NCBI RefSeq assembly: GCF_905147045.1 | Contig: NC_065888.1 | Location: forward strand, 9,801,001 to 9,865,000 | DNA length: 64,000 nucleotides | Origin: Nymphalis io | Taxonomy: Eukaryota > Arthropoda > Insecta > Lepidoptera > Nymphalidae | Direction of reading: 5' to 3' | In this document: positions 52,126 to 63,961 of the stretch, in pieces | Numbering within the stretch: position 1 is the first letter of the stretch | Layout of the letters: the number at the start of each line of letters is the position of its first letter | Translations under genes and position numbers: made by a program | The notes under the pieces: generated by a model | The model's input: only the letters and a program-made list of their open reading frames with translations | Databases searched by the model: none | Told to the model about the DNA's origin: nothing

Positions 52126-54943
52126 GCTTGAAAAACGCATTACGCGTTCACTCCACGGGAACGGTGAGGGGTATGTGGGACTCGCCGGTATCCAGGGCGC
52201 TGAATGTGCCCCGAACATCGGAATTCCCACAAAAAAAGCAGCGGTACCCTTTCCGTCTTAATGAGGAGCGCCACTCGATCGCTTGCGCATGCTAACTGTG
52301 ACAACAAGGAAACTTTATTATATTTTTTATATATAGTTAGTCAAAATATTGTTTAAATATAATAAATAATACATTTGACGAATCCCTCTTATAAGACAAC
52401 ATTCGATGTATTTTATCTGATAAAGCTACATTTATCTTTTATTTTCAATAATTTCCTAAAACTAAATCTTACACATATAAATGTCATGAATGTTTATAGC
52501 CTCAGTTTATACTTATTAGTACTTCATTGTAATATTGTATATTATCTCCTTAAAATTGTATACCTATCTTTTTCCATAGACTTGCGTCTGTGACTTTTTG
52601 AGTTGCTTTTATGTAATAATAGGTAAGTGCCTACTTGTTGATTTTTTAAGCTTGCGTTACATTATTATTGATGATTATAATATAATAAGATGATTTAAAA
52701 TTCATGCATGAGCATTTTCAAGTTATAAACAGCAGTAATTATTATGGCTAGCTAGAATATTGGTATACATAAACTAATAACATAAATTGTAAAGTCGTAA
52801 ACCGAAAAGACAATCACGTTTGACGTTATCGAGCAAAATTCTATAAAGGTCATTCAGCATTGTATTACATGACCTTTAAGACACTTGCATAATTAATTAT
52901 TTTTCAAAAGCAATATTATAATAACGATTACGTATACGAATAATCTATACTCGTGAACGAATAAGTTAGCATATTATAATAGACCTTTGATATGAAGAGT
53001 TTATAATGTATTTTATTTCGTAGGTTAAAGGTTATATACCCTCCGCAGTCAAGTCATCTATTCAGTCATTAATTTATGTATGAGGAAAATGCCTTCGTTA
53101 TGTTTATTAAGATCTACTAAAACCATTTTATTTAGATATTTTTATAAATAAAAATGAATTTCATAGAAATACAAAGCCATGTTATATATCTTTATTGTCT
53201 TAGGCATACTTGTAACATATATTAATAATTTTAAGTATCGGATTTATAATTTAGTACTGTAGATTATATAAGAATGAAAACGTATAGCAATTTATAGCGC
53301 ATTGACTTTTGGCTCGCAGAAGTTACTAAACCAGTACATTCGAAGGTGCACCTGCCTTCACATAGCCTGCCTGTTGCAACGGCAGCGGCGTCCAAACTAT
53401 TTGATACATATAAATAGTTACAAAATATGCCTATATATACAACGTCGTTAACATTATGTAAAATTTTTACACAAATATGATATAAATACGTTCTATTTTA
53501 TTATTTAGGTAGGATTTAAGCAGGTCTCTATTACTTGAAAGGTAAAAAGATTTTCGGTATGCATACAGTAACGATTTTAAAAAAAAGTCAAAGAAAAAGC
53601 TGATATATTATAAAAAACGACCAGGGCTCTAAATGTCGTTCGCGTAGACTTTGAACATCGGGTTTTAAATATGTTATATGCCTATAGTTTGTAAATATTT
53701 ACATAACTTTATTCTTTAAATATATATTACAATATAATTATAAAATTATATTTAAATATTTTGTGTATCAATAATATGTGTATCAATGAACATTAAAACA
53801 CTTCCCTTATTGTTTCATTCCATTTCATATCCTCTATTAAAATTAAAAGGTTGTCAGGAAAAGATCGATTTTCACATTATATGTATATATTTAGTGTAAA
53901 GCTTATTTGTATTGTTACTACAATAAATTAAAATTATAATAAAGTTTCTAAAATAAAAAATTATTTGCTTTCTATAAATGTTGTTATATTTTAACAAATT
54001 AAAAAAAATAATTAAAAATATCTCCTACACTTGTCACACTAGATTATAATTATACCGCGTATTTTTTCTTAGTTTTTAAAACAATTTATGAAGTATTATG
54101 ATGAATGAAAGCCACAGTAAGAGATTCACAAGAACCTGTGGGACCGGTCCCACGTAGGTGGTTTTGTCCCGGGCGGGATTTCTGCCGAACCGCTTTAAGA
54201 TTCTCGAAGTGACAGTTAAATATAAATGTCTACTTAATTATAAAATTTAAAAAAATATGAATATCATAAAGTTAATCAGAATATATCTCTATAATCATAC
54301 CTATTTCATTAGTTAGCAATTAATAGAAAACTTACGACGAGCACAACATTCTTAAAAAATTATATATATCTTTTATTATAAATGTATGTGTACTTTTATT
54401 TAGTATCTATGATGCGCAAATATGACGTCTTGATAAAAACATATCATTGATAACAGTTAACTTTCAAAGTTGATTATTTTTATCGGAATGAATGATAAGA
54501 GATTTGAATACCACTCAGGATAAGTAAGTATATTTAAGTTCATTGCTAAAACTTAAAACCCAAAATATTAAAATTTTATAAAGTGGTACCAAGGTTTTTT
54601 AAAGAAATAATTCGAATCAACGACCTTTCTATTAGGCATCGGCTGGAGAGTAGTTCTTAGTACATATTCTTCTTAAATAATCGGTTTGGATGATGTAGAT
54701 ATAATTATTTCATTTTGGATCAATGCCAGCAAATACTTATTGGCTTTATCACATTTTGATGTGAACTTTCACTAGGTCTATATTATCTTAAAACGATTAG
54801 AATCCTCATTAATGGTAGAAAGTACTGATCAAGATACCCTATATATTTTTATATAAAATAACAACAAGAACTTACAATGATTGATAGTATTCAAATATTA
54901 CTTACATCTGCAGCGAGCAATGTTTAATTAAAGTTAAATTCAC

Positions 54944-55345
54944 CTTGCGAACGACCGTCGTTTTGCTTCTGTGTTCATAAAAGATTTGTTTACGTCATAA
55001 CGCCCCACGCATGCATTCTGTGCGAGACGTGGTAGGTCGCGATTAACCGCGCGCAATACATTCAAAATTCAAGCGCGACACCGTGTGCTAGGTGTGCGGC
55101 AGATCGGTTTGAGGTATGCGGGGGAGGGCGGACGTGCCAAGGCAGGCAGGCAAGCAGCATATTTACTCATACGCTTGAGGCGTAAATCACCGTGCATCTA
55201 TTTTGAGTGAGCGGCAACAGGCAGGCGCGGGGCACGGACAGACGCCGATGCCGGTCTGGCGCCAGAAGGATTCCCCAGCGCCTCGCTCCCCGCGCCTCCT
55301 CTCGAGGTCACGCGCAACCATAAACTGGCGCTCATTTAAAACAAG
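54944..55345 (-). promoter_or_regulatory. GC-rich promoter-like region, possible distal schnurri leader
   Basis: From about 55000 to 55330 the sequence is rich in G+C and CG dinucleotides, in contrast to its flanks. On the minus strand it ends in a plausible donor, CGTTCGCAAG/GTGAATTT, at 54944. It contains TGGCGCCA at 55257-55264. The plus-strand frame at 55203-55427 is rich in Arg, Pro and Ser as expected of GC-rich non-coding DNA. It could be an alternative first exon of schnurri or an unrelated promoter. Confidence 0.3.
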
Positions 55346-56275
55346 CGTTTGTCAAATGAACCTAATTATCATCATAATTAATCCTGATTCTTTAAACACA
55401 CTTTATTTCAAGTACCCAATAATTTAACCCTTTGTTTATAGTATATGAAAAAAAGGGTAATCTTTAACTTACCTTGTAAATAAAAAAAACTTAATACAAA
55501 AACGAACATAGGGAACGTTGTGGTTTCTATGATACAACTAATCATTATTCTGTTACAAAATTTGGCCATCATTGTTTGTATTGTATAAACACGCGCAAAT
55601 TTTATAATTTTTAATGAATTTATTAGGATAAGTATTATCAAACTTTTCGGTACACATAGACTGCCATATTTGTGTGATAGTGGAAGAGTGGTCCTGTACG
55701 TAAAATGATAATACAATGAGACGCTCTGAATACTTTTTGTTGTGATATCAATTATATATTTATGTTGTCTGTTGACTATTTGTTAAATTTCTTACTTTTT
55801 TAACATTTTCATAAAGAAAGCCTATCTGACCAGCATAATGACATATATAACATTGTATTGCAAATTTCCCGAAAACACATTAATATAAGTTTTTCTAGTT
55901 AGGTTACAAATATTTTGTAAATATGTATTAACAAATTTTAAATTTTTGCTATGAATAATTTTAAATTTTCTTTTAAAATTAAATGTATGGAAATAAAAAT
56001 CTATATACATCATTATTTCATTGTTTATTTTTACGAAAAAACTAATGTTTCATACAATATAAATTGTCTGTTATTAATTATAATTTTTATTTGACATATA
56101 TATTAATATAACAAATTAATATTCCGATCTATAAATTGGCTTGAATATTTCAAATTGTGTACTTTATTGTTTTTTTTATGTATAATATTTTTTAAATTTT
56201 TTGAGGGATATTTCACTTTTTTTTTATGAATATCCAGTGTGATAATGGGCAGACAAATTAAAAAAAAAGGCTAAT

Positions 56276-59200
56276 TTAGTCCAGAGACATTCCGGCATCA
56301 CCATCTTTCTTGTCATTTTTATCATCTTGAGGTTTATCTTTCTTTTTATCTCCTTCTTGAGACTTGGAACTCTCAGAACCAGACGCGCTTTCTAATGCTT
56401 TAAAGAACGCTTGCATATCGCCCATGTTTGCCGCCGACGTTACGTCTGTCGGTAGACCGAATTGTGATATCACAGGAGCTATCTGTCCCGAGGTCAACGC
56501 CGACGAAAACTGATTAGCAGCCTGAAAAATTAATACATAGTTTAATTAATTGAATTTTTTTAATCAGCATTAACTTTGATAAAAAACATTTTGTATAAAA
56601 AACAGGCTAATTTATTCTTATTTTCCAATTATTTACATTTACTTGACTAATGAATTATTTTTAAAACCATGCAAGCATAATTTACATATGCTAAAAGAGT
56701 AAATTTCTTTTAAAAAGGTTATATCTTGCACAAATGTATAAATTTTTGTGAAACCCTCCAAGTAAAATTTTTTTAGACGAAAGACGGAGATATTTTATTC
56801 ATATGTTATTTAGTTATTCTTAACAACTTCTAAAAAAATGTTCGAGTAACTAACGATATATCGTTGAAATCCTGACTCAACCATAGTCCCGCAGCATGCA
56901 AAAGTAAAGCGTTAACCAAGCGTATGTTAATGCACCCGCGCGCGTGCCAACAAGCGAAGGTCGAAGATGTCCGGTAGGGGAGCGCAACACTTGAGGGTTC
57001 ACCTGGGCGAACTGCGGTGAGAGCAGTGTGGTCCTTACATCGTCCTGGGCGGCGGCGGCAGCGGGCCCCGCCGGCAGGTGTGGCGTCAGGCGCTGCGCAT
57101 TGGGCGGCTCGCTGGCCGTAGAGACAACCTCCGGCGCGGACAGCGCGGCGCCGAGGTCGACGCGGGGCGCCGCGGAACCGCTCACGGCGCCCTCGCCCTC
57201 GGGCGGTGCATTGCCCAGGCCGGAGAAGTACCGTTGCAAATCAGACAGAAATATTTGTCCACCTAGGAACAGTTCAATAATTGTAAACTTGAATAATGTT
57301 TGCTATGTAATTTAGCTAATGAGTCAATAAAAATATTACTCGGAAGGAGTGTGACATGACATATAATAAAACTTTTAATAGAATAATAACATTTTAGCCA
57401 AACTCTAGACTTAAAATGTAACTTAACAACAGTTAATCTACCAACCAGCGGCACTTGCGGCGGTGGTGGCGGCGGTAGCGGCGCTGGGCGCGGCGGGCGC
57501 TGTCCCTGTGGCGGTGTTGGGAGGCGTGGCGGTGGGTGCTGGCGCGTAGCGCGGCCGAGCCGGCGTGCGCGCAGTCTCGGCGTTCGTGGTTCGCGACGCG
57601 CTGCCTCCCCGGGAACTGCTTCCACTATTGCCGGATGCCCGACTGCCTGTTGTTCCACTGCTGCTGTTGTTGCTGATACAAATTGAAATAAGCAATTTAT
57701 AATAGATAAAAGCAAAGTCTGCCAGGACAGTACACTTTTTACATGTTTTTAACTTAAACCACCAGTATGTGTGGGTCAAATATTGGATAAATAGCTGATA
57801 GGCTTCTTCTGAATTATATTGTATGGATAGCAGCTGCATTGCTGCATGTCCAAAGTATGTCATAATTATTTATAATTTTAAAAAGGACTTTTTTTCATTA
57901 CTGGTGGTAGGGCTATGTGCAAGCTCGTCTGGGTAGGTACCACCCACTCATCAGATATTCTACCGCAAAACAGCAATACTTGATATTGTTGTGTTCCGGT
58001 TTGAAGGGTGAGTGAACCAGTGTAATTACAGGCACAAGGGACATAAAATCTTAGTTCCCAAGGTTGGTGGTGCATTGGATATGTAAGCGATGGTTGACAT
58101 TTCTTACAATGCCAATGTCTAAGAGCGTTGGTGACCACTTACCATCAGGTGGCCCATATGCTCGTCCGCCTTCCTATTCTATAAAAAAAAAAAAAAAACT
58201 TGATAATATTTTTTAAAACATAAATAATTCTTACCCCATAGTGCCAAGAAGCGAAGACAAACCACCAATCTGACCAACACCTCCAAATAGTTGCATCAGC
58301 TGTTGCTGTGACATGTTATTCAAAAGATTCTGAATCTCTCCATCTTGTCCACCAGTACTACCACCACCTCGCCCGCCTGATGTTGGTGGATTATTTAGAG
58401 CTTCATTAATACGGCGGCAATAATCATCATCCTTATCGGTTTTAGGTTCCTATAATATAAATAATAATGATTTTCAAATGTCAAACCTGACAAAAACTGA
58501 TAGATTATTTATTATTAAATTTTTCATTTGATCATATGTCTGTTGTTGTCCTTTTTTTATAAAAATGCATTGCATTGAATAAATTGAAAAGTGAATGATA
58601 GAGCTTTGTGCAAGCTAATCTGGATAGGCACTCATTAGATATTCTACTGCAAAATAGCAGTACTCGGTATTGTTGTGTTCCAGTTTGAAGGGTGAGTGAG
58701 CCAGTGTAATTACAGGCACAAGGGACTTAACGTCTTAATTCCCGCGGTTGGTGGCGTAATTGGTGATGTAAGCGATGGTTAACATTTCTAACAATGCCAA
58801 TGTCTATGGGCGTTGGTGACCACTTACTATCAGGTGGCACATACGCTTGTCCGCCGTCCAATTCTTAAAAAAAATTTCTATAATTGATTACTAGTACTAT
58901 AAAAAACTTACAGTTAAAATAGAAAGTTCGAACATAATAAGGTTATTTACTATATTGTAATGAATACACTAATTATTAATTAAATTATATTATAACTAAG
59001 AATGTTCACATTTACTTAAGTCCATTTCAATATCACTCCTCTTTGAAGAGCTGAGATAGCCCAGATCATGGAACAAATTTTAATCAAAGATCGGAAATCT
59101 GCACTTGTACCATCACATGTGTAAACAACAACAAGCACTGGAGCTAGGTTTCTCCTTTTGCAGAGAATAGTCCTTTTCTCAGTAATGGGACATTGACTAG

Positions 59201-60318
59201 TTACTACTTCTAATATTAAAATTTATGTTCTGTTCTACCTAATATTTGTATGAAAGAGACTCTTAATGATAAGACCTTTGCTCTTAGTTGGAAGATAAAA
59301 AAAAAGTATTTGTTATGTACATCAAATCATGGGAACTAAGGTGTTATGTTCATAACACCAGTTTTAAAACTGGCTCACTCTCTTCAAACTGAAACATTGC
59401 AATACACAAATAATATTGCCGTTTGTTGATAAAATATATGACGAGTAGGTGATACCCACATAGATGTGCTTGCACAGCCTTGTGTTTGTGCTGAGAGCCC
59501 TGACTTTGCTGGTACATTCTTTGTTTTATTTTCTTGTGTTGTGGTGTACAATAAAACATATAATTATATTGTTAATTACTGGAGTTTCATATTGTAAGGA
59601 AAATTTAACTATAAGGTTAAACCAAATTGTTCATCTACCAATATATGTTTTTAGTAGTAATAGCTACAGAAACAATGAATTTTACCAATATGAAATTTAA
59701 AGTTTTTTTGTAAATCTACTTCAGGTTAAAATAACTTAACAATAAAAAAAAGACTACAAGTTAGCTTACATGGTTCATTAAAAAAATTAACAATGAATTT
59801 TATAACATGAGATTTTTTTAAATCTACAAGTCATTTGTATGTACCATATATTTGTTTTTATAACTAACAGTGTAATATGAATACCTTTTATAAAAAAAAC
59901 TATTAGAGTTGTACCTTTTAAGATAAACTCTTGTCATAAGCTTTTAAATGCTAATACTAAATAAGACAGTGATCAAATAAATTATTACCTGTAACCAAAA
60001 GAAATATTTCTTAGAAAAAGACTTGAACTTCAGTACATAAACCCTTCCTGTAGTACACTCGTTTACTCGAACAAATTCACAATCATCAGGAAATATTAAG
60101 AGATCGTCTTCTACTTCTCCGGTTGTACGATCTTTCCAACAAAAATGCATCAACGAGTCTTCGCCTTGATAAACATATAATAAGCCTTTTCTTTTGTCAG
60201 GATGAACCATACGTCCTTTAAGGGTCATCCTACCAGCACGAAACTCAACAATATGTTTATTTCCGCCTGAACTACCTCCAAGACCCGAAGTATTCCCAAA
60301 TAAAGCAGTTGCAGACAT
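56276..60318 (-). CDS. ADRM1: ADRM1/Rpn13, proteasomal ubiquitin receptor
   Basis: Five coding exons: 59989-60318, 58235-58449, 57446-57672, 57003-57262 and 56276-56521, all in phase, 425 residues (human ADRM1 has 407). Residues about 18-125 are the Pru domain, which binds ubiquitin and docks on Rpn2 (HIVEFRAGRM, DDLLIFPDDCEFVRV, FFWLQEPKTDKDDDYC). Residues 182-257 are a Ser/Thr/Ala/Pro-rich linker. Residues about 258-390 are the DEUBAD region that recruits and activates UCH37 (GGQIFLSDLQRYF, TTLLSPQFAQ, then SQFGLPTD). The charged lysine/aspartate tail ends in MSLD as in other animals. The protein sits on the 19S regulatory particle. Exons three and four have far higher G+C than the rest of the window. 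Several family A SINEs lie in the first two introns. Confidence 0.96.
57895..58180 (-). repeat. SINE family A copy in an ADRM1 intron
   Basis: In the intron between 57673 and 58234. The plus strand reads TGGTAGGGCTATGTGCAAGC through to GGCCCATATGCTCGTCCGCC, the reverse of the copy at 2939. An A-rich run follows. Confidence 0.85.
58598..58878 (-). repeat. SINE family A copy in ADRM1 intron 1
   Basis: Same orientation and blocks as the copy at 57895, slightly more diverged, with a deletion in its first part (near 58625). Confidence 0.8.
59329..59500 (+). repeat. Diverged SINE family A fragment in ADRM1 intron 1
   Basis: The blocks GGGAACTAAGGTGTTATGT, CTGGCTCACTC and GATACCCACATAGATGTGCT match the family with many substitutions. 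It is an older copy. Confidence 0.6.
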
Positions 60319-60769
60319 GGTACTAGAATATATAGAGATAATTAAAATTATAATACGTTTAAAATAATAACCTAATTCGTATGGAAGTATATTAAGCTTA
60401 AATAGTGTAATAATTATCAATTATCCAAACCTTAAATAGCTTTTCTTTTACTATAAAATCAATTTCAGTAACTCAACACAAAAGTGAGAAATCTGAGAAT
60501 GAGAAATGATGAGACAATTTTGTTTTTTTTCTCGTTTTCGTTTTAAATTGCCACGAACATACTGGCAAAGGTATGACATTTTAAGCCAAAAAAATTACAT
60601 AATGTTAAAAATGTACCGATTCCCTCTTTATTATTTGAAGAATATATTAAATTAGATGAAATACATATTACAAATAAAATTAAGTAATATTATGATCATC
60701 AAAACTTTAAAAAATAAGGCATTCCACAAACAATCCTACAAGTTTTCATCGGAAACGTACTCATAGACC

Positions 60770-60925
60770 CTGTCTTCTTTGAGATTCATTGAATTTTATT
60801 CCAACACGCTGCTGCTTATATGTAAGTTGGTGGATACACATGTGACAGAATTTTGTGCGATATATTCAGGCTTATGACATTGCGGTCCGATTCCAAAATT
60901 AATTATAAACATAACTTAACCAGAT
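60770..60925 (-). repeat. Diverged SINE family B fragment
   Basis: CACGCTGCTGCTTATATG, GTTGGTGGATACACATGTGA and the following AATTATAAACATAACTTAA match the B copy at 51198 with many changes. It lies upstream of ADRM1. Confidence 0.55.
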
Positions 60926-62960
60926 GAAATCAGATACATATCATTTAATTAATAAATTAATACGTCACAAGTGTGATGTGTTACATTTATTTATGTAAAA
61001 TGGGTAGTAAGATTGGCAAATGTTTTAGTTAATGTTATAGTAGTCTTGGATCGCAGTATGAACTGCAGTTTCATAATCAATACGAATATCAAAAGTATAT
61101 TGTTATTTTAGAATTTAGATTATAATTTTGAATAAATTTTACAACAAAAATATTATTCATGTTTATATGAGTTACGTACATTAGATCTGAAATAATCAAT
61201 TAGATTAGTATCAAAATGTATTATAAAATTCGGCACATCACGGTGCTATCACTTTTTGTTTGGTTTTTAATTATTTTAACAAATGAACATTTGAAGATCG
61301 GGATATGCATGGCAATCTTTAGTGAATTTTATGGAATGACAAAGAACGCATTGCTGCCACATTACATTACTTTATTTTAATCTACTTTATTAGTTTTTTT
61401 CTTAGTAGGTACCTAATCCTGAAAAGCGAGAAGAATTTATCTTGTGTAGATTTGTTGAATCGTTTGACGGTTTGCTAAACTGATTTTATTATATTCTTAT
61501 AAATATATCGACTAAAACTTTTTCAAAAGCATTAATTAACTTCGAATTAAAGACTGAAACTACATTTCCCTGATCAACACTATGAGCGGTGTTCAAACAG
61601 GTCAGTATTTTTTTATTAATGTTGTTCTAATAAGAATTCTCAATATATGAATTATTGAGAATTCTTATTAGAACCTTTTAAGACTAAAAGGTCTTCAAAA
61701 AAATAATTTATTGATGTAATAAAATGTAAAATATCTTATAAAAGTAATATTTGTTTCTTCTTATGTTTATATTTTATTCTGTAGATTATAAGTAAAGGTT
61801 TCATCGGGAATTCGCAAGTTATTGGGGCATATAACTCAGTGATGAAATATATACTCATACACACTGTAGTGTTGAGCAATAATTTTGTTGCTTATTTTTA
61901 TTCCTAGTTGTAATGTATAATAATATCAATCAATATAAATTGATGTTACTCAGGCTTACACAAAAAGATAGATGACAATATTCTAACTATCAAGTAATAA
62001 TTATCATAAATAATAAAATTACCCTATTTATTGAAAAAAACATAGTTTATATGTATAATATGATAAATACATATTTATTTTATCTATTTTTTTTTAAAGG
62101 GCAGGGATGTTCAGCTGGCCCCCCTGGATTTTGTATGCCTTAGTACCTACTGTTGTCGATAAAAGTTATGGTAGTCACATTATGACTCACTTTACATTAT
62201 ATAATGTGTTAACTTTAAAAACAACAGTGCTGCAGTCCGCCCGGTCAAGTTCTCTGGCCGAGCTCTTGTACTCAGCTGCGAGTGCGACTGTAAGATTCAT
62301 AGTGGTGGGAGTGGAGGGAGTTGTGAGTGGCTTGCAATTATTTGACATGTTATTTTTTTAAGGAGTCAAATGTAGATAATGAACAATATTCATTAAATGT
62401 CAATATAATTTTTCTGACTTCCTATAATGCAGGATGTCCTGTGGGTGTTCCCCTGCACACTACATATACCTAATGCTTTGTGTAGGTGTTTCATGTTGTG
62501 TTTAGGGCAAATGAAGCGCAAGGAACACGACTTAAGAAATTTCTCAATTGTCCCCCTGATCCAAAAGCTAGGTACGCCCATTTATATTACATAGTATTTG
62601 TTTTATATCTGCATCATTTATAATTTCTTTACAAAATGTACAAAGACTTCTGCCACTGATAATTTAGCAATCATAACCTGGGAAGGGTTATTAACAATAA
62701 ATACAAATACTACTTTTGGTAAAAAAAGGTTTTGCATTTTCTTTTTATTCAATTTATGTAAAAAAAAACTAAAATGTATACATGTTACAATAATAGTTGA
62801 ATATTTAGGTATTATCATTTGTATTTTTAGAAAGCAATTTTGTTGTGGTGCACAATATTTCATACGGCAGCACGGAATTGCTTATGAGTCATTAAAATTT
62901 GTGCAACCAGTATTTTTTGTGTTACATCGTCGGGCGAAGATGACGTAATAACTCTTGTAT
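60926..62960. other. Spacer between divergent ADRM1 and the right-edge gene
   Basis: About 2 kb, mostly AT-rich. It has a 22-bp hairpin (61624-61674) and two compositionally richer patches at 62100-62360 and 62430-62590. A putative mini-exon (ATG 61582, AAACAG/GTCAGT) followed by an acceptor before 62099 reads to a stop after about 20 residues, so I do not call a gene. Frames at 62107-62361 (plus) and 62393-62581 (minus) have more even composition than random AT-rich DNA but match nothing I know. Confidence 0.4.
61624..61674. repeat. 22-bp perfect inverted repeat, 7-base loop
   Basis: Arms 61624-61645 and 61653-61674 (GTTCTAATAAGAATTCTC and its exact complement) flank TATGAAT. It is an AT-rich hairpin of unknown role. 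Confidence 0.85.
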
Positions 62961-63588
62961 TCAAAGTCGATGGACCAGCGCTGAGCGCCCGCGCCGTTCA
63001 CTCGCCGGCGGCACTGTCAATAAACTTTAACTGCACGAGGCGAACTTGGTTTTTAACGTTGTTTTATGTTTCGTCCACGCGTTTACGATCCCTTCCTAAC
63101 TGGCTTATATTTACGCTGTCTGATTTAAGAATTTGAAAGCTGAGTTATAATTTTATATAAGTAAACTATCTCAATTAGAGGTCAAGATCATATATTAAAA
63201 CTGTCAGAATCTAGCTTGCGAAGTTGTCGGTGAAAGTGGCAAATACGAGCACTCAGGCAACGGCGCGAAACGAACGCGAGTGGTCGTGTTCACGGGGCCC
63301 GACGTGGCGGAAGAGACGAAAACACATTGCGCGTTATAAAAACATACGATTAATTTAAGTAATATGTTATTTTTAATTGACTATAAATTATGATTGTTAA
63401 GTGAATCAAAAATTTTTACAAATTGGTCTAATTGCTTTCTTGTTTCAAAGTGATAATAAACAGCCGAATTTCGCAAATGTGCCTATCATTTAGTATTTCA
63501 ACAATATTATTGGATTCAATACGGTCGGTTGTTCTCGTTGGAAATATGTTAGAGTCTCGCGGCAGATGAAGCAGACGGATTGTATGGA
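62960..63588 (+). promoter_or_regulatory. Promoter and leader region of the right-edge gene
   Basis: G+C-richer blocks lie at 62970-63060 and 63230-63330, with CG-rich words such as GGCGCGAAACGAACGCGAG. An upstream open frame ATG 63547 to TGA (7 codons), and a second one from ATG 63566 that overlaps the main start in another frame, precede the coding sequence. The transcription start is not identified. Confidence 0.4.
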
Positions 63589-63961
63589 ATGGCGAACCAT
63601 GCGCAGACGAGCGTGGAGCCAGCTAGTTTGGAGTACATGGAGGATCCGTACTTTTTGCCGCCGGATGACGCCTCTACACCGAGTTTCGACGTGGCCGTAG
63701 ACGAGTTAGACGAGTTGGAAAACTTAGTCAGCTGGCCGCAAGATGACACTGAGGCTGACTGGCGCACGCTGCCCGACCTTGTCGAGTCCGCTCTCTGTAT
63801 TGAAACAGAATTTTACATGGATAACCGCCGGCGCAGGTTACGGATATTTAGAAAAAAAATGCGAGAAGTTCGAGTTACATTTCAAGACTTATCTAAACCA
63901 TATCTTGCCAAAGTCTCTAGCCACACTAATTACAAAAAATTCCTTGGTATCACTCCGGGAG
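63589..63961 (+). CDS. Unidentified acidic protein, first coding exon (runs off right edge)
   Basis: From ATG 63589 the frame is open to a probable donor (CCGGGAG/GTTTGT, exon end 63961), and if unspliced it stays open to the window end. An in-frame TAG at about 63550 and no ATG between them fix the start. The roughly 124 residues begin MANHAQTSVEPASLEYMEDP. A strongly acidic stretch (VDELDELENLVSW) follows, then a basic helix-like stretch DNRRRRLRIFRKKMREVRV, and the exon ends YKKFLGITPG. Codon use is clearly coding and the GC content exceeds the surroundings. I do not recognise the family. The acidic-then-basic layout is consistent with a cytoplasmic or nuclear regulatory protein, but no function is assigned. 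It is divergent from ADRM1, 3.3 kb away. Confidence 0.7.

Larger units (their letters stand above)
43300..54940. other. Gene-poor region upstream of schnurri
   Basis: About 11.6 kb without a supported coding exon. It contains SINEs (46914, 51198, 51952) and short GC-richer islands near 44885-44960, 45170-45320, 49860-49950 and 50725-50760. The island frames (for example 45120-45326) show no domain. By position, most of this could be cis-regulatory DNA or an upstream intron of schnurri. Confidence 0.45.

Noticed and set aside
55203..55427. 74-codon plus-strand frame as a gene
   Set aside because: It is Arg/Pro/Ser-rich translation of a GC island with no domain, and it ends in AT-rich DNA.
57028..57315. 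Plus-strand and alternative minus frames in the GC-rich ADRM1 exons
   Set aside because: They are by-products of high GC in exons three and four. The ADRM1 frame is fixed by family match and phase.
61582..62145. Two-exon small gene starting ATGAGCGG
   Set aside because: The donor and acceptor are plausible, but the joined frame stops after about 20 residues and matches nothing.
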